Positions 21,572-36,073 of a DNA stretch of 64,000 bases are shown piece after piece; position 1 is the first letter of the stretch; each line of letters begins with the position of its first letter. The DNA is taken from positions 20,979,698 through 21,043,697 of the forward strand of contig NC_090134.1 of the NCBI RefSeq assembly GCF_040581485.1, read 5' to 3'. A model generated the notes under the pieces. It saw nothing but the letters and a program-made list of their open reading frames with translations, was not told where the DNA came from and searched no databases. The position numbers were made by a program, and so were the translations under genes. Source of the stretch: Linepithema humile (lineage: Eukaryota > Arthropoda > Insecta > Hymenoptera > Formicidae).

Positions 21572-24500
21572 GTTAGTGTCTTTTCCTTTCAAGCGCTTCC
21601 TCGAACGTCTCTTTCTTCCGCGAGACAAAGGCGCATTCGATTCTCGCGAGCAGTACACCGGTTAGCGGTGTGAAATGTGTAAAACCTGCGTGAAGTGAGA
21701 AGGAAAGAGAAAGAGGAAATAAAATGTATTAAATTACGATCATGTGTTAAATTTCCGATCGCGAAATATGACGAAACAGGAGTACTCTCGCGACAATGAT
21801 TCAATTTATTCAACGGCGTGAATTGAGCTGTTTTTTCTTTGCTCCGTTTTTCACTCTTGCCATGTTTTTTTCATTTCTCAGGCAAAATGGCGTCTTCGAA
21901 TAAATCTCGTCAGTCTTCGCGATTTTTTGCACGTAAGAAAAAATGACGGAAAACGATCGATAATGATCGATGGAAATTTCGACTTAAAAGCTAGTTTATT
22001 CACGCGACGGTGATACTATACTCAAAGCACAAAATTGCTTTTAGTGATCAAAACTCACGTGGTGAAATATTTAAACGACGCGTTCCACGCGCGATTTCGA
22101 TTGAATAAGTTTCGAAATAAAACTCGTGTGGTAGGTGAATGGTTTTTTTTATCACGCTTTTAAGAACTTGGTTTTTCGCGATACAAGCGTGCAAACTACA
22201 TTGTATTTTTCCTCGAGATATTTAATTTACAACATAAAACTTTCTTATGAATTTATTTTTAATATCGGATTTTGTACATTTAAGCATAGTGATTTAAAAA
22301 TTGTAGGATGTTGCTTTAACGCAATACTGTTTTTATTAATCTTTATTGCTAAACGAAAGAACATGATTTTTGATAATTTGTGGATGACGATTTATTTAAT
22401 TTCGCTCGCCGTTTGATTCTCGTCTCTTTCGGTTGAAAGTGTGAGGACCAAAATGTCGTTCATTTTTATCTAAATTTAGTTAGCCCACACGTTGATAAAA
22501 ATCCGTGTACATATTTTTTTCGTGGTTTATTTTAATACGCGGTACGGTACGTAAATTCATTTTACATCGTTCGGTACAATTTGTTTAACTCTGCGCTTTT
22601 TACGTCGAACTGGATGTATATAATAAAAAAACACGCTGTACGCTTAAATTATTATTCATGAAAGTTATTGCAATAGTAATCGTACCGATAAATTTCTATA
22701 GTCATATACTATTACATGAGTGAAAAAATGTTGTGTACAGAGAGAGAGCACGGCTTTATTAAAATAAAAATATCTATATTATGCATTGGAATTCTCATGC
22801 ATCATAAATAGCATGTATATTAATTTTTATATAATTGAACTTGTTTTGATAGTAAAAATCGACTTAAAAAGAGATTCAAATTAATTAAAAATGGAGAACA
22901 ATTGAGATTTATTTTGTTTTTGTAAAATTTGATTCGAACATATAAAGAGGACGCGCAAACATATTCTTTTTCGCATAGATTATGCATTGTTTATGCATAA
23001 CCTATATAATCCGTTTATAAATAGGTATACTGTATCTATATTGCATATTGATGAGATTCCAATACTGTAGCAAACGATTCAAGTAGCTATTGCTACAATA
23101 TATTACTGTCTGATTTTAATTCTGCTCGTGTCCAATTTTAAGAATTTTAACTTCAAAATTTTTTGCTCCGTGCAGCGACTAAAATATTTCGATGTTATTC
23201 GGAGTAGCATCTCGCGCGTTTGTTTTGTTGGCATCAATGTTTATATGCATATACGCATGTGTGAGTATCGGGAACGCGCTCCGAGTCTACGTACAGTGTC
23301 AACAAACCGATCGGCGGGCGACGAGGACGCCTCGGCCTCTCGTTCGTAGCGCCGTGTGTACATCGAGGCTCGGTGATTCGTGGAAGGAGGGGGGGCTCAA
23401 AGGAATTCTTCAATTGTGCATCGAAGCGAGAATAAAGACGCGGGAAGTCGTCGCTCCCCCTTGCTTTTACCGAACGATCGCGCACCATTTTCCTACAGAC
23501 GCATAATGACTGTTTTTCCGCTGCGGCCGCTGTATCAGCGAGACGTCTTTAACACGCTAGAGAAAGCAATGGGTCTATAATTGGAAGCTTTCGTGTTTCT
23601 TATTTTTATTTGACAACCGTCATTACCTTGCAACAATAACAGTAGAACGGAAAAAAAATATACGAATAGCATAGCGAACAAAATCAAATTCTCCGAAATT
23701 TAAATGCGGTGTAGGTGATGATGGCGTTCAGTTTTTAGTGATGATCATAAGGCCTACATTTTACCGTAGTTTATCGCATTGTCGATTTTTCGAACGACGA
23801 AAATCCTTCAACATATTTTGCGGCGGAGAAACGAGTTTGATGCTCGGTGAGAAACCAGTTCTTTCTTCATTTCGTCCTTGAAAGGTAAAACATTGGGTGG
23901 AATTTGTCGGAAAGTCTACTGATTTTGCTTCGAATGTACTATAAGCTTACTTATAGGAGTATTATACCCATATTTATTTTAAGTATGAGTTATGCTACTC
24001 CCAAAATTAAAAGTATAAAAACGATATTAAAGGAAAAGGGATAAGATTCGGCTCGCTCCAATCTGGACGCGAATGTGTTCATTAAGGACTACGATTTGTA
24101 GTTGAAATCGTAATTTAATACGGTTAAGTGATATCGCTATCCTGTGTGGCAAAATGTAGCAGGTGTGTACGGTAACCGTCGTAGTAACGAAGTAAGCAGT
24201 TCAAAGTAAAAGTTTGCGCGACGCTTTTCTAGCGCCTTTGCGAGCGTCGGCCGTTATCGGTTTGCTGAACTTCGTGGTCTTTTTGTAAGTCTGCGGAGAA
24301 TAAGAATGCGCTATTCGCGCTAGTGAAAAACGGTTGTACACTCAGACGCGAATCGTTCTAATCTCTCGCTTTAGAAGTTCTGACTAATATGTTAAAAAAT
24401 AAAAGAAATAATTAAATAAAATCAATAATAGAAAACGCGTATAGATTAATTATTTCGTTCATTACGTTTATTTGTTTTTATATTCTCGTGAACAGAAAAA

Positions 24501-26431
24501 TAGTTGACGTTACATCGCATTTGTGTATTGTTGAATTAACGTTCTTACTTCTTTTAACCGATACCGTGGTCAGTTTTATTCACGAAGCGTATAGCTTTCT
24601 AGTAACTATGCAACTCTGGCGTCTCGTTAAAAGTTCAGAAAGCCGCATTCGGATCGATGCAACAAAAGAATGCATATAATAAAGATATTTTTATAAATGT
24701 TGAATGAATAATCTTGATACTTTTTGAATATCTTTAAGTGTATAATAATTTTAAAGATTCGATTTTTCAAGATGCATCCTAAAGTAAATAGTTACAATTA
24801 TTATCGACAAACAAGCATTGTGAGAGAGAGAATCGTGAAATAAATTTTTCACGTAAATTTTTCAGATGGAAAAATAAATAATTTCTCGAATGAATTTAGA
24901 AAACGCGGAAACTGTTAACTAATTTGATATTAAGTTTTTTCTTATGATTGTTTGCTTATTGAATGCGCAGCGTGTTACCGTCCCTTAATTATTACCTTTA
25001 AATACGTTAGCAAAATATTCATGTTGTAATATCATTGGTGTACAACACACAGATAATTCCCGTGAGTGCTTCGACTCGCTCCATTCGAATCTGCATGTTA
25101 ACGCCTTTGTTAATTACACCTTGAGAGATTACGACGGGGACAGGTGGCTCCAACGATTAGCCATTGTCCGTCTTGGAAACACTGATTGGATAGGTGCGCC
25201 TAAGCATCGTCGATAAGTACTGATTAATGTACTCCGAGTGCAACATCGTGCCTGATCAAGGCATTTTAACTGAATGAAAAATTAGCCTATCTAGATAGAA
25301 AAAAACGGTTCTTTTCAAACGATTTTTTCATAATCGAAACTCACATGGCCATTCAAAAGGCTTCACGATTCGAACATTCCGGTTCTTCGACTGTCGTCCT
25401 ATAATGCATCTATATTAGGTGTCCTGAATACCTTCGTATCATTGAAGAAACACTTTTCGAAGAAAGAAAAGAATAACATGTCGTGTAACTGTACGTAAAT
25501 CATAACTGTTTATTTTAATGAAAGTAGATGACGTCTGATTAGCTCAATGACACGTACGGTATCGTGATTTTTTCAAACGAAAACAAATGGTCATTGTTGT
25601 CAGCGGATTTGAATATCAGAAGAAGAGAAAGAGAAGGAGCATTAGGACATTGCAGGCGCATTCACGCCTGTAGCGGATCGTAAACTCGAGAACGACGATA
25701 AATATGTCGGTAAAAGATTGTTCGAAGTAAAAGGCATAACGACATCCCACCGCTTGACGCGCAGGAACAGCTGCTGCGTTCTCCATCCTGCGGTCGGAAG
25801 ACCCGGTGATCCTCGAGAGCGAAGCTAATTTTACGAAGGAAAGCGACCCGAGAGCGATAGAATCACTCGTTCAGCGCGCAGAGCTTAACTTGCAACTGCG
25901 TTTTTACGCTCGAGAACACCGTGCGTCGACTAGAACGCGATTCGGCGCGTATTTATGAGACCAGTCGTATCTCAATCTCAACACGCTGTCGCGCGTGGTC
26001 GTAAAGCAGCACGATGTATGCGCAAAACATTCCATCGTGTGTGCACGCATTAACGCATAGAGGCGCGTCCGAACGGTAAATTTATGATAACCGACTGCTT
26101 ATGATAACCTATCGGAACTTTGCTCGTTGCAAAATTAAAGAGCCGCGGAGTGGGATGTTTGGTGTAACCGTTATTTTAATCTTGTTATATCTAGCAACAT
26201 GAATTCTTGATCCGAGAAAATCACCATTTTATTTCAAGCCATTAATATGTAATGTTATCAGCAGTAGTAGTGATTAATATTCACGCATATATGAATAATG
26301 TCCGATAAATCAGTAAATTGCAATATTGATTTTAACTCGTATGCGCATATCAAAGCGGCCGGCTGGAGTTGTACATTACGGATTCAGACTAAACATCATT
26401 TTTCATACAACGGTAACGATGAGCGTCTCTA

Positions 26432-26460
26432 TATATAAGCAAAACACAGGACGCAGTTCC
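26432..26460 (+). promoter_or_regulatory. Weak TATA plus initiator-like pair
   Basis: TATATAAG (26432-26439) is followed 15 bases later by GCAGTTCC (26453-26460). The spacing is a little short for a standard core promoter, and no coding exon follows that I can recognise. Confidence 0.15.
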
Positions 26461-27375
26461 CCCACTTCTTTCTGCTCCTCGTTCGTCTTTCACAGCGTGT
26501 AACGCACTCATTCGGCTCGAATATCACACCATCCGTGCACGTTTCCACCTCGCTGATTAATTTCAACAGAAAAGCAGACAACGCTTACTCGATTACGGTG
26601 CAAATGTAACCGGGTTTCGTTCGGGGGGAAAAAAAAGCGGCCGATCGCGTTACAGCTTACACGAGCTTGTTCGTAAACACACCCCGAAATGTCACTCACA
26701 TTCTCATAAGTGTCTACGAGACTCTTGCACTGCAACCCGACGCAAACTCGCCACCACTCACGCCGTAAGCAGAGCATGAAAAAGGCGAAGAACGTGCACA
26801 CGTGCACCTACTGAAAGGGAAAAATAGTACAAACAGCGCGCGAGATATATGTGCTACGCGTTCGACGCGTTCGTGGTCTGGTGTCGCGACGCGATATACC
26901 TGACCTGACCTGACCCGGTCTTAGGGTTTTCCAAAGCGGTCGACATTCCACGAGTGCATGCCGAGAACCTTGCGACTGCTCGATTGCTGGAAACGTGTCG
27001 CGCGTGCGATCGATACTCCGCTGATTCTAATATCTTATCGGTTACGCGACCATCGTTGTCGGTTGGTTTTCCGCTTCAGAGACCGATCGCGATCGCGACT
27101 ATGTACTTACGATTGCGTGTATGTACGTGCGCGGCTTTTCTATGCTCGAATAATTTTGTGTCATTGACCAGCGTGCAATCGCTACATCTCGATAACCTAA
27201 AAGATTGCCGAGAAACATCGCGATTTCGTAATCGATGAAACAAATGAGATAGAAGAACAGTTACGACAGGTTAATTCGAGTTTCAATAATTGATTCGCAC
27301 GGCGTGGATGATGAAACAATGCGAATGAAAATAGACTGCAACATAACGTCGACTACGTTATTGTTCAAATTTTAT

Positions 27376-27402
27376 TGCGTAATTTTTCTCTATAGGTAAA
27401 AA
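27376..27402 (+). promoter_or_regulatory. Weaker candidate recursive-splice (ratchet) site
   Basis: TTTTTCTCTATAG is followed directly by GTAAAA at 27395/27396: an acceptor fused to a donor. The pyrimidine tract is good, the donor half only moderate. It lies 5.8 kb past the candidate 5' exon. Confidence 0.25.
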
Positions 27403-30400
27403 ATAAAAATTTTCACTTTTTCGAAAATTTTGTCGGTACGAAATGGTCGAGTTTTCTTGATTGAGTTTGACAAAAAAATCGAAAGTGAGAAAGTTGAATA
27501 GCAGTACAATCTGATCGTAACAATACGGATATTGTAAGCGTTTGAGAAATGTTTTTTTTTCGAGAAAATCTTTCCCAAATTCAAACGGATAATCTGTCAA
27601 ACACATGCCGTTGTGAAGAATTCCACCCATAGGATAAACCCTGGGAAGCGAGGCTAACCGTCTGTTCCTTTGTAATACACTCGTGATAAACGATCATATT
27701 GTCTGTGCTACTCTCGAAAATTTATTTATCGCTGAAAGTTTCGGGAGCGAACGGAAAAATTAATTACGCGCACATGGCTTGACGCGGGAAATTATTATCT
27801 CCGGAATTTTTCTCTTCAAAGCTTGGATCGGGCAGGATGCGCGCGGGTTGTTTATTTTACTTTTTGGCCTTTATTTCCTGGGTAGTGTAGCGGCAAACCG
27901 AACGTGTCCTTAAAGAGTTATTTAGAGTCGAATTTACCGTCGCACCTTCGCCGTCTTCGTTGCGCAATTCGTTATATAATGACTTGCTGTATTTCTTCTT
28001 ATTCAATGCGCTCGTGGATCGACAACCGCTGAGCTAAAGAATGCACAGCTTTGAAGCTATCTTGACAGTTAATTTCCTGAGTGGCAGCTGCATGTATACA
28101 GCGAATAATCGAATATATGTACATACGCACTATCGTATATCGATTTCATGTACGCAACAGCCTATACGCATTTCAATTAGGAAAACTATATATATTTTCC
28201 GTAATACTTATTTATAGCGTGTATAATATTTATAGCCGACAGTGCTATTGGATCGATGCACACGTCTCGCGCATTGAAATTAACGGAAATATAATTTTAT
28301 ATTTCGAAATTTATAAAAGCATGATGTAGCTGTTGCGGAAATGAGTATAAAAAGTAATACCGCGTAGTAATGCGTAGGATAAGAGACGGTAGAATCGGTA
28401 ATCATTCGATAATAAATAAAACTCCAACAGCACGGTTATCCGTAAATATTATACACGGATAAATCAATATCGTACGGATGAACGTAATGCTTCTCAATAT
28501 TAACGAACAGTTAATGAGTTTTTCGCGTCGTGTTCTATCGCGAACTGCCGCGATTCAGTCAGTAACGTAACGAATTGTCCGATCCTGATCGCGTTTGCGT
28601 GTAAGCGGATTTAGTAGTCTTTTGTGACAGCACTAAGAAGATTATGGTAAAACAATGTATGGGAGTCAGATGGGACAGCAGAAAAGTGAAATTTATATAA
28701 CGAATACGGGGCTGTAGATAATACGATGCGCGATTCCATTAAAACTGTATTTGCATCCCGTATTCATTCGGTTGATGTGCTTTGAAACGTACATATTTGC
28801 CGGGCGAAAAGTGGACGGTTTTTTGTTTATATATATATTTGTTTTACAATCAGTATCATTTATTATGCAATTTTGACAACTGCAGTGTTGAATAAAATGG
28901 TCGAGATAAGGCTAGTCCTGCGCACAAAAGCCGCGTTAAATGAGAAATAAATCCGTGCTAGAAATTGTAATATCGAACGAAAAATGTTTCTCGTAAGCTT
29001 ATTTTTCATACATTTTTATAGTGAAGAGGAATTTATTTCTCTTAGTTTATTAAATTTTACTATGTTTTAGTTCAGAATTAAAAAGAGAAAAAACAAAAAA
29101 TAATAAAACAGCTGCAAACATGAATAATTCGTAAAATATAAGGATTATTCTACGTAGAAATGATGGCAATTTATCTAAACATGAAGAAATGAATAAATTA
29201 TCAAAAACGTGAAGAGATGCGCCTGTGCAGGAGAGAAAAGATATATTTTTAACACGCTCCTTCTCTCAAAACAGCGCCGGCCTCATATCGTGTATGCGTG
29301 CACCCTCGTGTTCTTAAAAGCTTCCGTTCTCTTAAATCGTTTAACCGTATAATTTTGTACCATAAGATATATATAACTCCGAACATTACAAGATACATTT
29401 GGAGAAATCTGAAGGAAGTCATTAAGACGTTATATAATAATCTATAAATCCGATTCTCGAGAAACTTTATTTCTCTGATATATCATTAAATTCTCTTGAT
29501 GACATATTTCTCTCGAATATTTACATAATCTTTGAAACCTGCTTTCTTAATAGCACCTGTCATTGAGCTTACAATGTATACAGCTATCTTGTTTTAAAGC
29601 TAACGATGTTTTTCATACTAATGCCAGCGTTTCGAGAACGAAAGAGCTTGCATATTGATCATCTTATTATGCTTCAACGATTTTACAATATTCTGAAGAG
29701 GATGTTTTATCGAAGAATATCTGTGCACCTTGCGTATACACCAGCTCGAAAGTAACCCGAGCTGTACATGATTACTCAGATCGTCGAGGAAAAGTCCTCG
29801 ACCGGGATGTGCGACGATCGCTCGGGCGCAAGCGAGAATGCGACACGGCCCTGAGCGGATTAATAACGTGGAAATTACGTGGGGCTAAAACTCTCTCTCT
29901 CTCTCTCCCGCAGTCTGTAACAAAATCAGAACGTCGAAGATTGGTCTGCCGCGAGCGACTACGATAGAGGGGAGAAGGAGAAAGAGAATAAAGGAGATGG
30001 GCGATAGGGTGAACAGGAAGGAACGGCGGAGGGAAAGAGAGAGAGTGGTTCATACCCGGACCAATTCAGCGCAGGGCAGGCTTCGACGATAATTACATCA
30101 TAAAAAAATAATAGCTCGACCGGTTTCGCGTTGGTGTACGTGTTGTACTACCGCGGGGTTCGCGAGAGATCGCTCGTTGGTCGTAAAGAAAAACGGCTTT
30201 CGTCGCGTCGCACGTTCATCGATCGTCGATCATCATTCTCTGCGTGGAATACTGAATCAATGACATTTTGTAATAACATTTCGGTTCGTATTTATCGCGC
30301 TTTGAAGCTACATCGACTTACGATTGAATATAATCAAGAAACTGTTATTGACTCGCTAGCAGCAACCTATGAAATCAAATCTTTTCCCTTTCTCTTGAGA

Positions 30401-33400
30401 ATATTATTTCCTGTACATTGTGAGATATTTTTACCTGTTCTACTTGTCAACTCGTCTGTGCTTTTTTTTTTTGTATTTTCTCGCTCGAATATTTCTAAGC
30501 GTTTCACTTGACGGACTGCATTTTTATAAAAAGTAAATATCTTTTAAGAGGATTACGTACACAAAGCGTCTTTTACTTTTCTTGGACTCCGTGTGATCAT
30601 TTCCTCCGCTTATGCGTTCAACGTCAGTGGCGTCGTCGGTGGCCAACGTTGAAGAAACCCACGCGTATTCTGCATGCATACCAAAGCAATGCCCAGTGTT
30701 GCTCATACATTCTATATGACGAACCAGCAACAGGCTTGTTATAAGGAAACTTGAAAATTCAGGGAATAGATAAAAGATTTATAAAATATTTTAAATATTT
30801 TTGCTGCAGTAGATAAAAAATGTTGTGTAATTGACAATTTCTTCAATATTTTAGTTGTTTTATTATACAAATATCATTAAGAATTATTTCTAAAGTAATA
30901 TGACAACAAATAATGACAAAATTATTTTCTGTATGTACTCGAAATAAAATTACGATCTGCAAAATTTGATTTTATAGAAAGACAGTGCACATTAATGGAT
31001 ATCTCATGCTTCTCCATTCTAATTTATAAACTAATTGAGAAACTTGGCTGTTGCCGGCTCGCCACTTTGCGTAGTACCGATCTAGCCCACGTAATCCTGT
31101 TCTCGAGGCAACCGGCGCGGCTGAGCGGGCGCGCGAATGAATGGGCGACCGGGCGCTCGCACGTAGAAGGTCTGTGTATGTTGCACCGCAACCTTAGCTG
31201 CGACCGGAGTGACAGGAAATCGCCGGTTTAAATTAGAGACAATAACGTGCCGCGAAGAGCCTCGGTTATACGGCTACATATACCCGGGAGGAGAACACCG
31301 GCAGCGGATTACGATGGTGCACAGCTGCAGCCGCGGTAATAAGCCCCCTCGCTAATTTGGTTCTCGACGCGATACAACGCTGAGGTACACCGAGAGAGAG
31401 AGAGAGCTCTCCGCTAATCCTGCGGCCCCTTCGACCGTTTTTACGCCACTGCCGTTGTCTTACGTAAACAGTGCACCGACCCGCACATCCGCGATCCCGC
31501 TACTCGCTGTTTCCCGCAGACGACAGTCGGAACGTAGGTAGGCTGGTAAGGTGTGTTTTTAATCCGATGTGATGGTGGGTTTAGTAAGCAATGTAGTGAA
31601 TTTATTAATTGCGCCATCCAGGAAGTCGAGAGAAGGTAGCAAAATAAGAGGTGGTATAGTGAGTCTTCCACGCTAATATCTTGTAAGTGTCATTAATATA
31701 TTATGCTAATTTATACGCTGAGCTACAGTTTCTTTAATTTCAGTTAGTTTCGTGGTATATTAAGTTGCAACTGTGAGAAGAAACTTTTCATATGCTATAA
31801 ATGTAATTTAATCAAATATTAAAATTTTATATCTCGCGATGTTACTAGCGGATTAATTATTATATTCACGTTATTTTCGTACAGAAAGCATAGACGTTAT
31901 TTCAGCTTGCGGTTTGTTTTAGCCGGTATAAAAATAGACAAAAACGATTGTGTCGATATTTGCATCGACAGTTATTCTGCTGCGGTGAAAAACTATATTC
32001 ACGTAGAACCTACTTTAGTTCTGTGGTTTTCCCAAGGATGTATTCGCATTATTTGCTCGAGGTGCGTTTTATTGCTTACGGCGGAATACCATCGCTATAA
32101 TAAATTTCACCGTTTTAATGGGACAAGAATTGGAAATATAAATTCGAAATAATTGTGCACGTCGACTCTATAAAATAAAAATATTATGGAATAAATAATA
32201 TTAAAAAATAAAATATAAAAATAGAAAGACTAATACCTATAAGCTATATAGAAATTTGAAATACAGCTACATCAAATTAAAAAAAAAAAATTAATAAATT
32301 TGATTGGAATGTTTTAATTAACGTTCACAAATGTGCTTTGTAATAAATAATATCGAAAAATTAATTCAATTTTTTCCGAGCTATTTTACGTTCAAGCACT
32401 GTTACCGTTTTAATTGAATTTAATAACAATAATTGCAACTTTGTAAATATTAATTATTTTAAATGTTATTAAAGCAACGAAATTCATTATAGTATGTTTT
32501 TGCAAAAGATATTATAACGGCACGATGAAACGAAACTAGCCAAGGTGTTTTATATTAACATATGCAAACAAATACGCACTTGTGCGAGATAAAGACACGC
32601 ATATACGCAAGCATGAGGCGCCGTCTAACTGGCCAGCATTGTTCCCGAGCAGACACGGGTTACGTGTTGACTTAAAGAAGGTCTTACGTATTTATTTCTG
32701 GAATACACGTAATTCGTCCTTGGCACACGTTATCACGTTCGTTCAATCCGTCGGTGTCGTATAGCATCTCGCATTTTTTTGTATTTAACAAACACCTTAT
32801 CTTTAGTGTCAATAATTGTTATATAGCACAGTCGCTATGATCTGTTGTCATAAAAAATTCGAAAAATTAATAATTTTCTTGACGCGTATATTATGGCGGG
32901 GAAATTCTCATTGACAATTCCAATTTCTGCGATAATTCGGAGGTGCAAATTCTCTTTAAGCGTATATCAAACTACGCCATGCAGATAGGGATCTCGTCTG
33001 GCGATTGTGTACGGGAGATTGGGACTTGACCAATTGTAATCCACTGTCAACCACGGACATGATGTAACTGTTTCATCCTCATTGGCGCAATCCGAATCTC
33101 CAGCGCGCGACCACGGTGCAATCTCCGATGCATACTCTGATACGGACTTTACACGATCCTGCGGTTAGTACAGTAACGGGAGAACGATCGTTGCCGTGGC
33201 CACGGACCATACTTTTTGGCCTCTGCGACTTCGGGCTTTACGGGGAAATAAACTTTCCCGCCGGGCGGCGTTTAAGTTATTACGTGATCACGAGACTGAT
33301 GGGAGAAGTTCCTTCCTTCGCGAGAGGGTGAGATCGTCGTCGGCACTTTTTATTCCGAGTTAATCTCAGCCGCATAAAGTTTATTTGTAGTTTACTGCAG

Positions 33401-36054
33401 CGTTTTGCGTTCCGGATCGGTTGCGTGCGCGCGCGCCTGCACAAGTTTGCGTGCGAAAGGCAGTGCCTTGTTATAGTATAAATTCTTAAATGGACTTTAA
33501 AGGAGAACGTGACTTTTGGACATATAATATATTCGTGAGCTTTATCGAGATCAAATTTTTAACATTTTTTTTCCCCCTACTTAGTTTGTTTTTTCGACGA
33601 ACGACTGGAAAATAGCGTGTAGATAATTATAATTATTAATACCGGATGACTGTGAAACAACTTCTTCGATAATCATCACGGGAATCCTTGTAACCGTCAA
33701 CAAGATCCGCACATAGTTGATTCAAGAGAAAAGAGCCATTCACGGTCGGACCGCTCTGCCAATTATTCATGCTCGTGTCTGATGACCGATACGCATGATT
33801 AATGATAAAAGAGCACGCTCGACATCGGTGGGCCATCACAATTTCTCGCAGGCTTCGTATTCTTATAAGCCTTTGATAGGGCTACTGTTAAGGAAAAAAA
33901 AAACGAATCAAAGATATACATATAAGTGTGCATCACCGCGTTATCGAGAAAGCCGTAATGGAAAATAACTTTCGAAATGAAGCAATTCAAATAGCAGGCA
34001 ATCTAAAATCTTACATGATCGGATAATTTTAAATTATAATATGGGTTATTTGGTAATTAATTATACAAAGAAGATTTCTTCTCGGTAAAAATAATTTTTT
34101 TTTTAACAAACTTGACACTTTTAATTCCGACAAAATACATATATCTGAGAGTTAGATCGCAACGTAAACTATTTGCGTAGTTTTCAACACTCGCGGCGAT
34201 AAAAGAACGAGAGAGTAGGTCGCACAGAAGATATACTATAGATATTCGCTTCGGTTTCTCACGATAAAACTGCGCAAGACTGTGTATAGCTGCGAGTCAT
34301 GACAGCACCGGCGTGGAATCTGACGTAGCTGACCGTGCACGCTGATCCAGCTCTCCGACTGTAATCCACCGTCATTACCGACATCACAGAGGCCTCGTTA
34401 GTCTCATTTATATTCACGTTCCTTCGCTGGAACTTATATCTCGCGAAGGAGGAAGTTAGAACACCGACTGCTCTCGTGTGGTCCGCGTTGCGTGCCGGGC
34501 AACGTCCTACCTTCTTCCTGCAAAGCTGACGAGGCGCTTTTAATTCCCGTTCGTGTCCTCCCATCTTGTCGTTGACAGTTTTTAAGCGGCTGGTAGCCGC
34601 CCGTCAATCGGTAACTTAATTTACGAAAATTGATCGTACGAATCGCCTTTCGAGACATTATGAGTTTCGATGAGACGTCGGTGTAAACACAGGTGCGGTG
34701 TATCCATACTGATAAGATCATTGAAATTGGATTTGAATTAATACATCATTTTCAAAAGACGATAATCAGTGTTACGTCGTTAATACATTAGAAAGATGTA
34801 TTATCCGATAAACTGTACGCGAATGACTTCGAATGGTGAGGCTCTTCGCCCTTCGGATGAAGGCACGTATTATATCCAGTGCTATAGTTAGCTTACAGAG
34901 ACGCGCAGCAATCGTAATTCAGAATAAGCGTGTAGGGGCTCGTACACGCGGAAGTTCGATTATTCCGCATTCTCTGTCGTCCGTACCGTTGCCCCTCTTT
35001 GCAGCTCCACCCCTCGAATTTCCCCGAGATTCGACAGAATCGTAATTGATCGAACGCGTTGGGAAGTCGATTATCCGGCGAATGTTTTGACCGCGATAAA
35101 ATCGTCGAATTCGTAAATTTTTATCTTCGATACAAACAGCGCATTATCACAACCGCGACGTTATCTCGGAATGTTGGTTATAATAATTATGACGTTCAAG
35201 AATTGCCTCGCGTTTTCCAGTAGCGATGCGTCATAGCATCGCAATCGCGCTGAAATTTATCTTTTCGCCGTGAGATACGATTTGGCCAGGTAACATATCA
35301 ACGTGAATATATCGCTGCTTCTTTTAACCTCTCATGTATATCGATTTGCTTGTATTTTTTTTTCGTAGGCAAGATTTGTATCTCTTTCACGTAAATGATT
35401 ATTACACACAGGCGCGCGTAGTAAAACGGCTTACAGCGACGGTGCACGTTTTTCTCGCATCGTTCGTCATTGTCGCAAGCTGCGAGACTACGCTGCGTCC
35501 CTCGAGATTCCGGAGAGTAGCGCGGAATTACGATCCGACTTAGCGAACGGGACTTTTCCGTGCCACCCTTTTATCGTCGTCTCTCAGTGCGTCGGACCTC
35601 GCGAAGGTCTCGTTTATTATCCAACCACCCTCGTTGAAGCGACTGCCGTCCCGAAGGGGTGCGCGGACCCTATCGAATGACTCATCTCGCGTAGTTCTAT
35701 CACCGGGGGCGGCGGTAAAGGCGCTCCCTAACGACGGCGTGTCGCGGTGCATCACGGACCCCGATACGCAGCGAAACGGAATTACGGAGCGTCGTTTCGC
35801 CATGTCGTTCCCTTTTTTCACGCGTCAGTTTTAGTTTTTCATACTCGCCGCGTTCTGCCGGTCGTGAAATTATAACGTTTCGATGAAAAGACAAAGACGA
35901 AATTCGTTATCGATGTGTCAGAACGAAATAGGAGACTGTGCAGTGACGGTTAACCGCGTACGGCCCAGCAACACGATTCCGGTGTACAATTTCCGCTTTA
36001 TATACTTCGCGATTACCGAGCCGCTCGTGCCCACAACCCCACGCCCCCTCCGTC

Positions 36055-36073
36055 CCTCTCTCTCTCTCTCTCT
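36055..36073. repeat. (CT)n microsatellite
   Basis: About nine CT units after a C-rich run, seen directly. Confidence 0.85.

Noticed and set aside
26896..26915. Repeated CCTGA near TTAGGG, telomere-like
   Set aside because: Only three units and not the insect TTAGG repeat.
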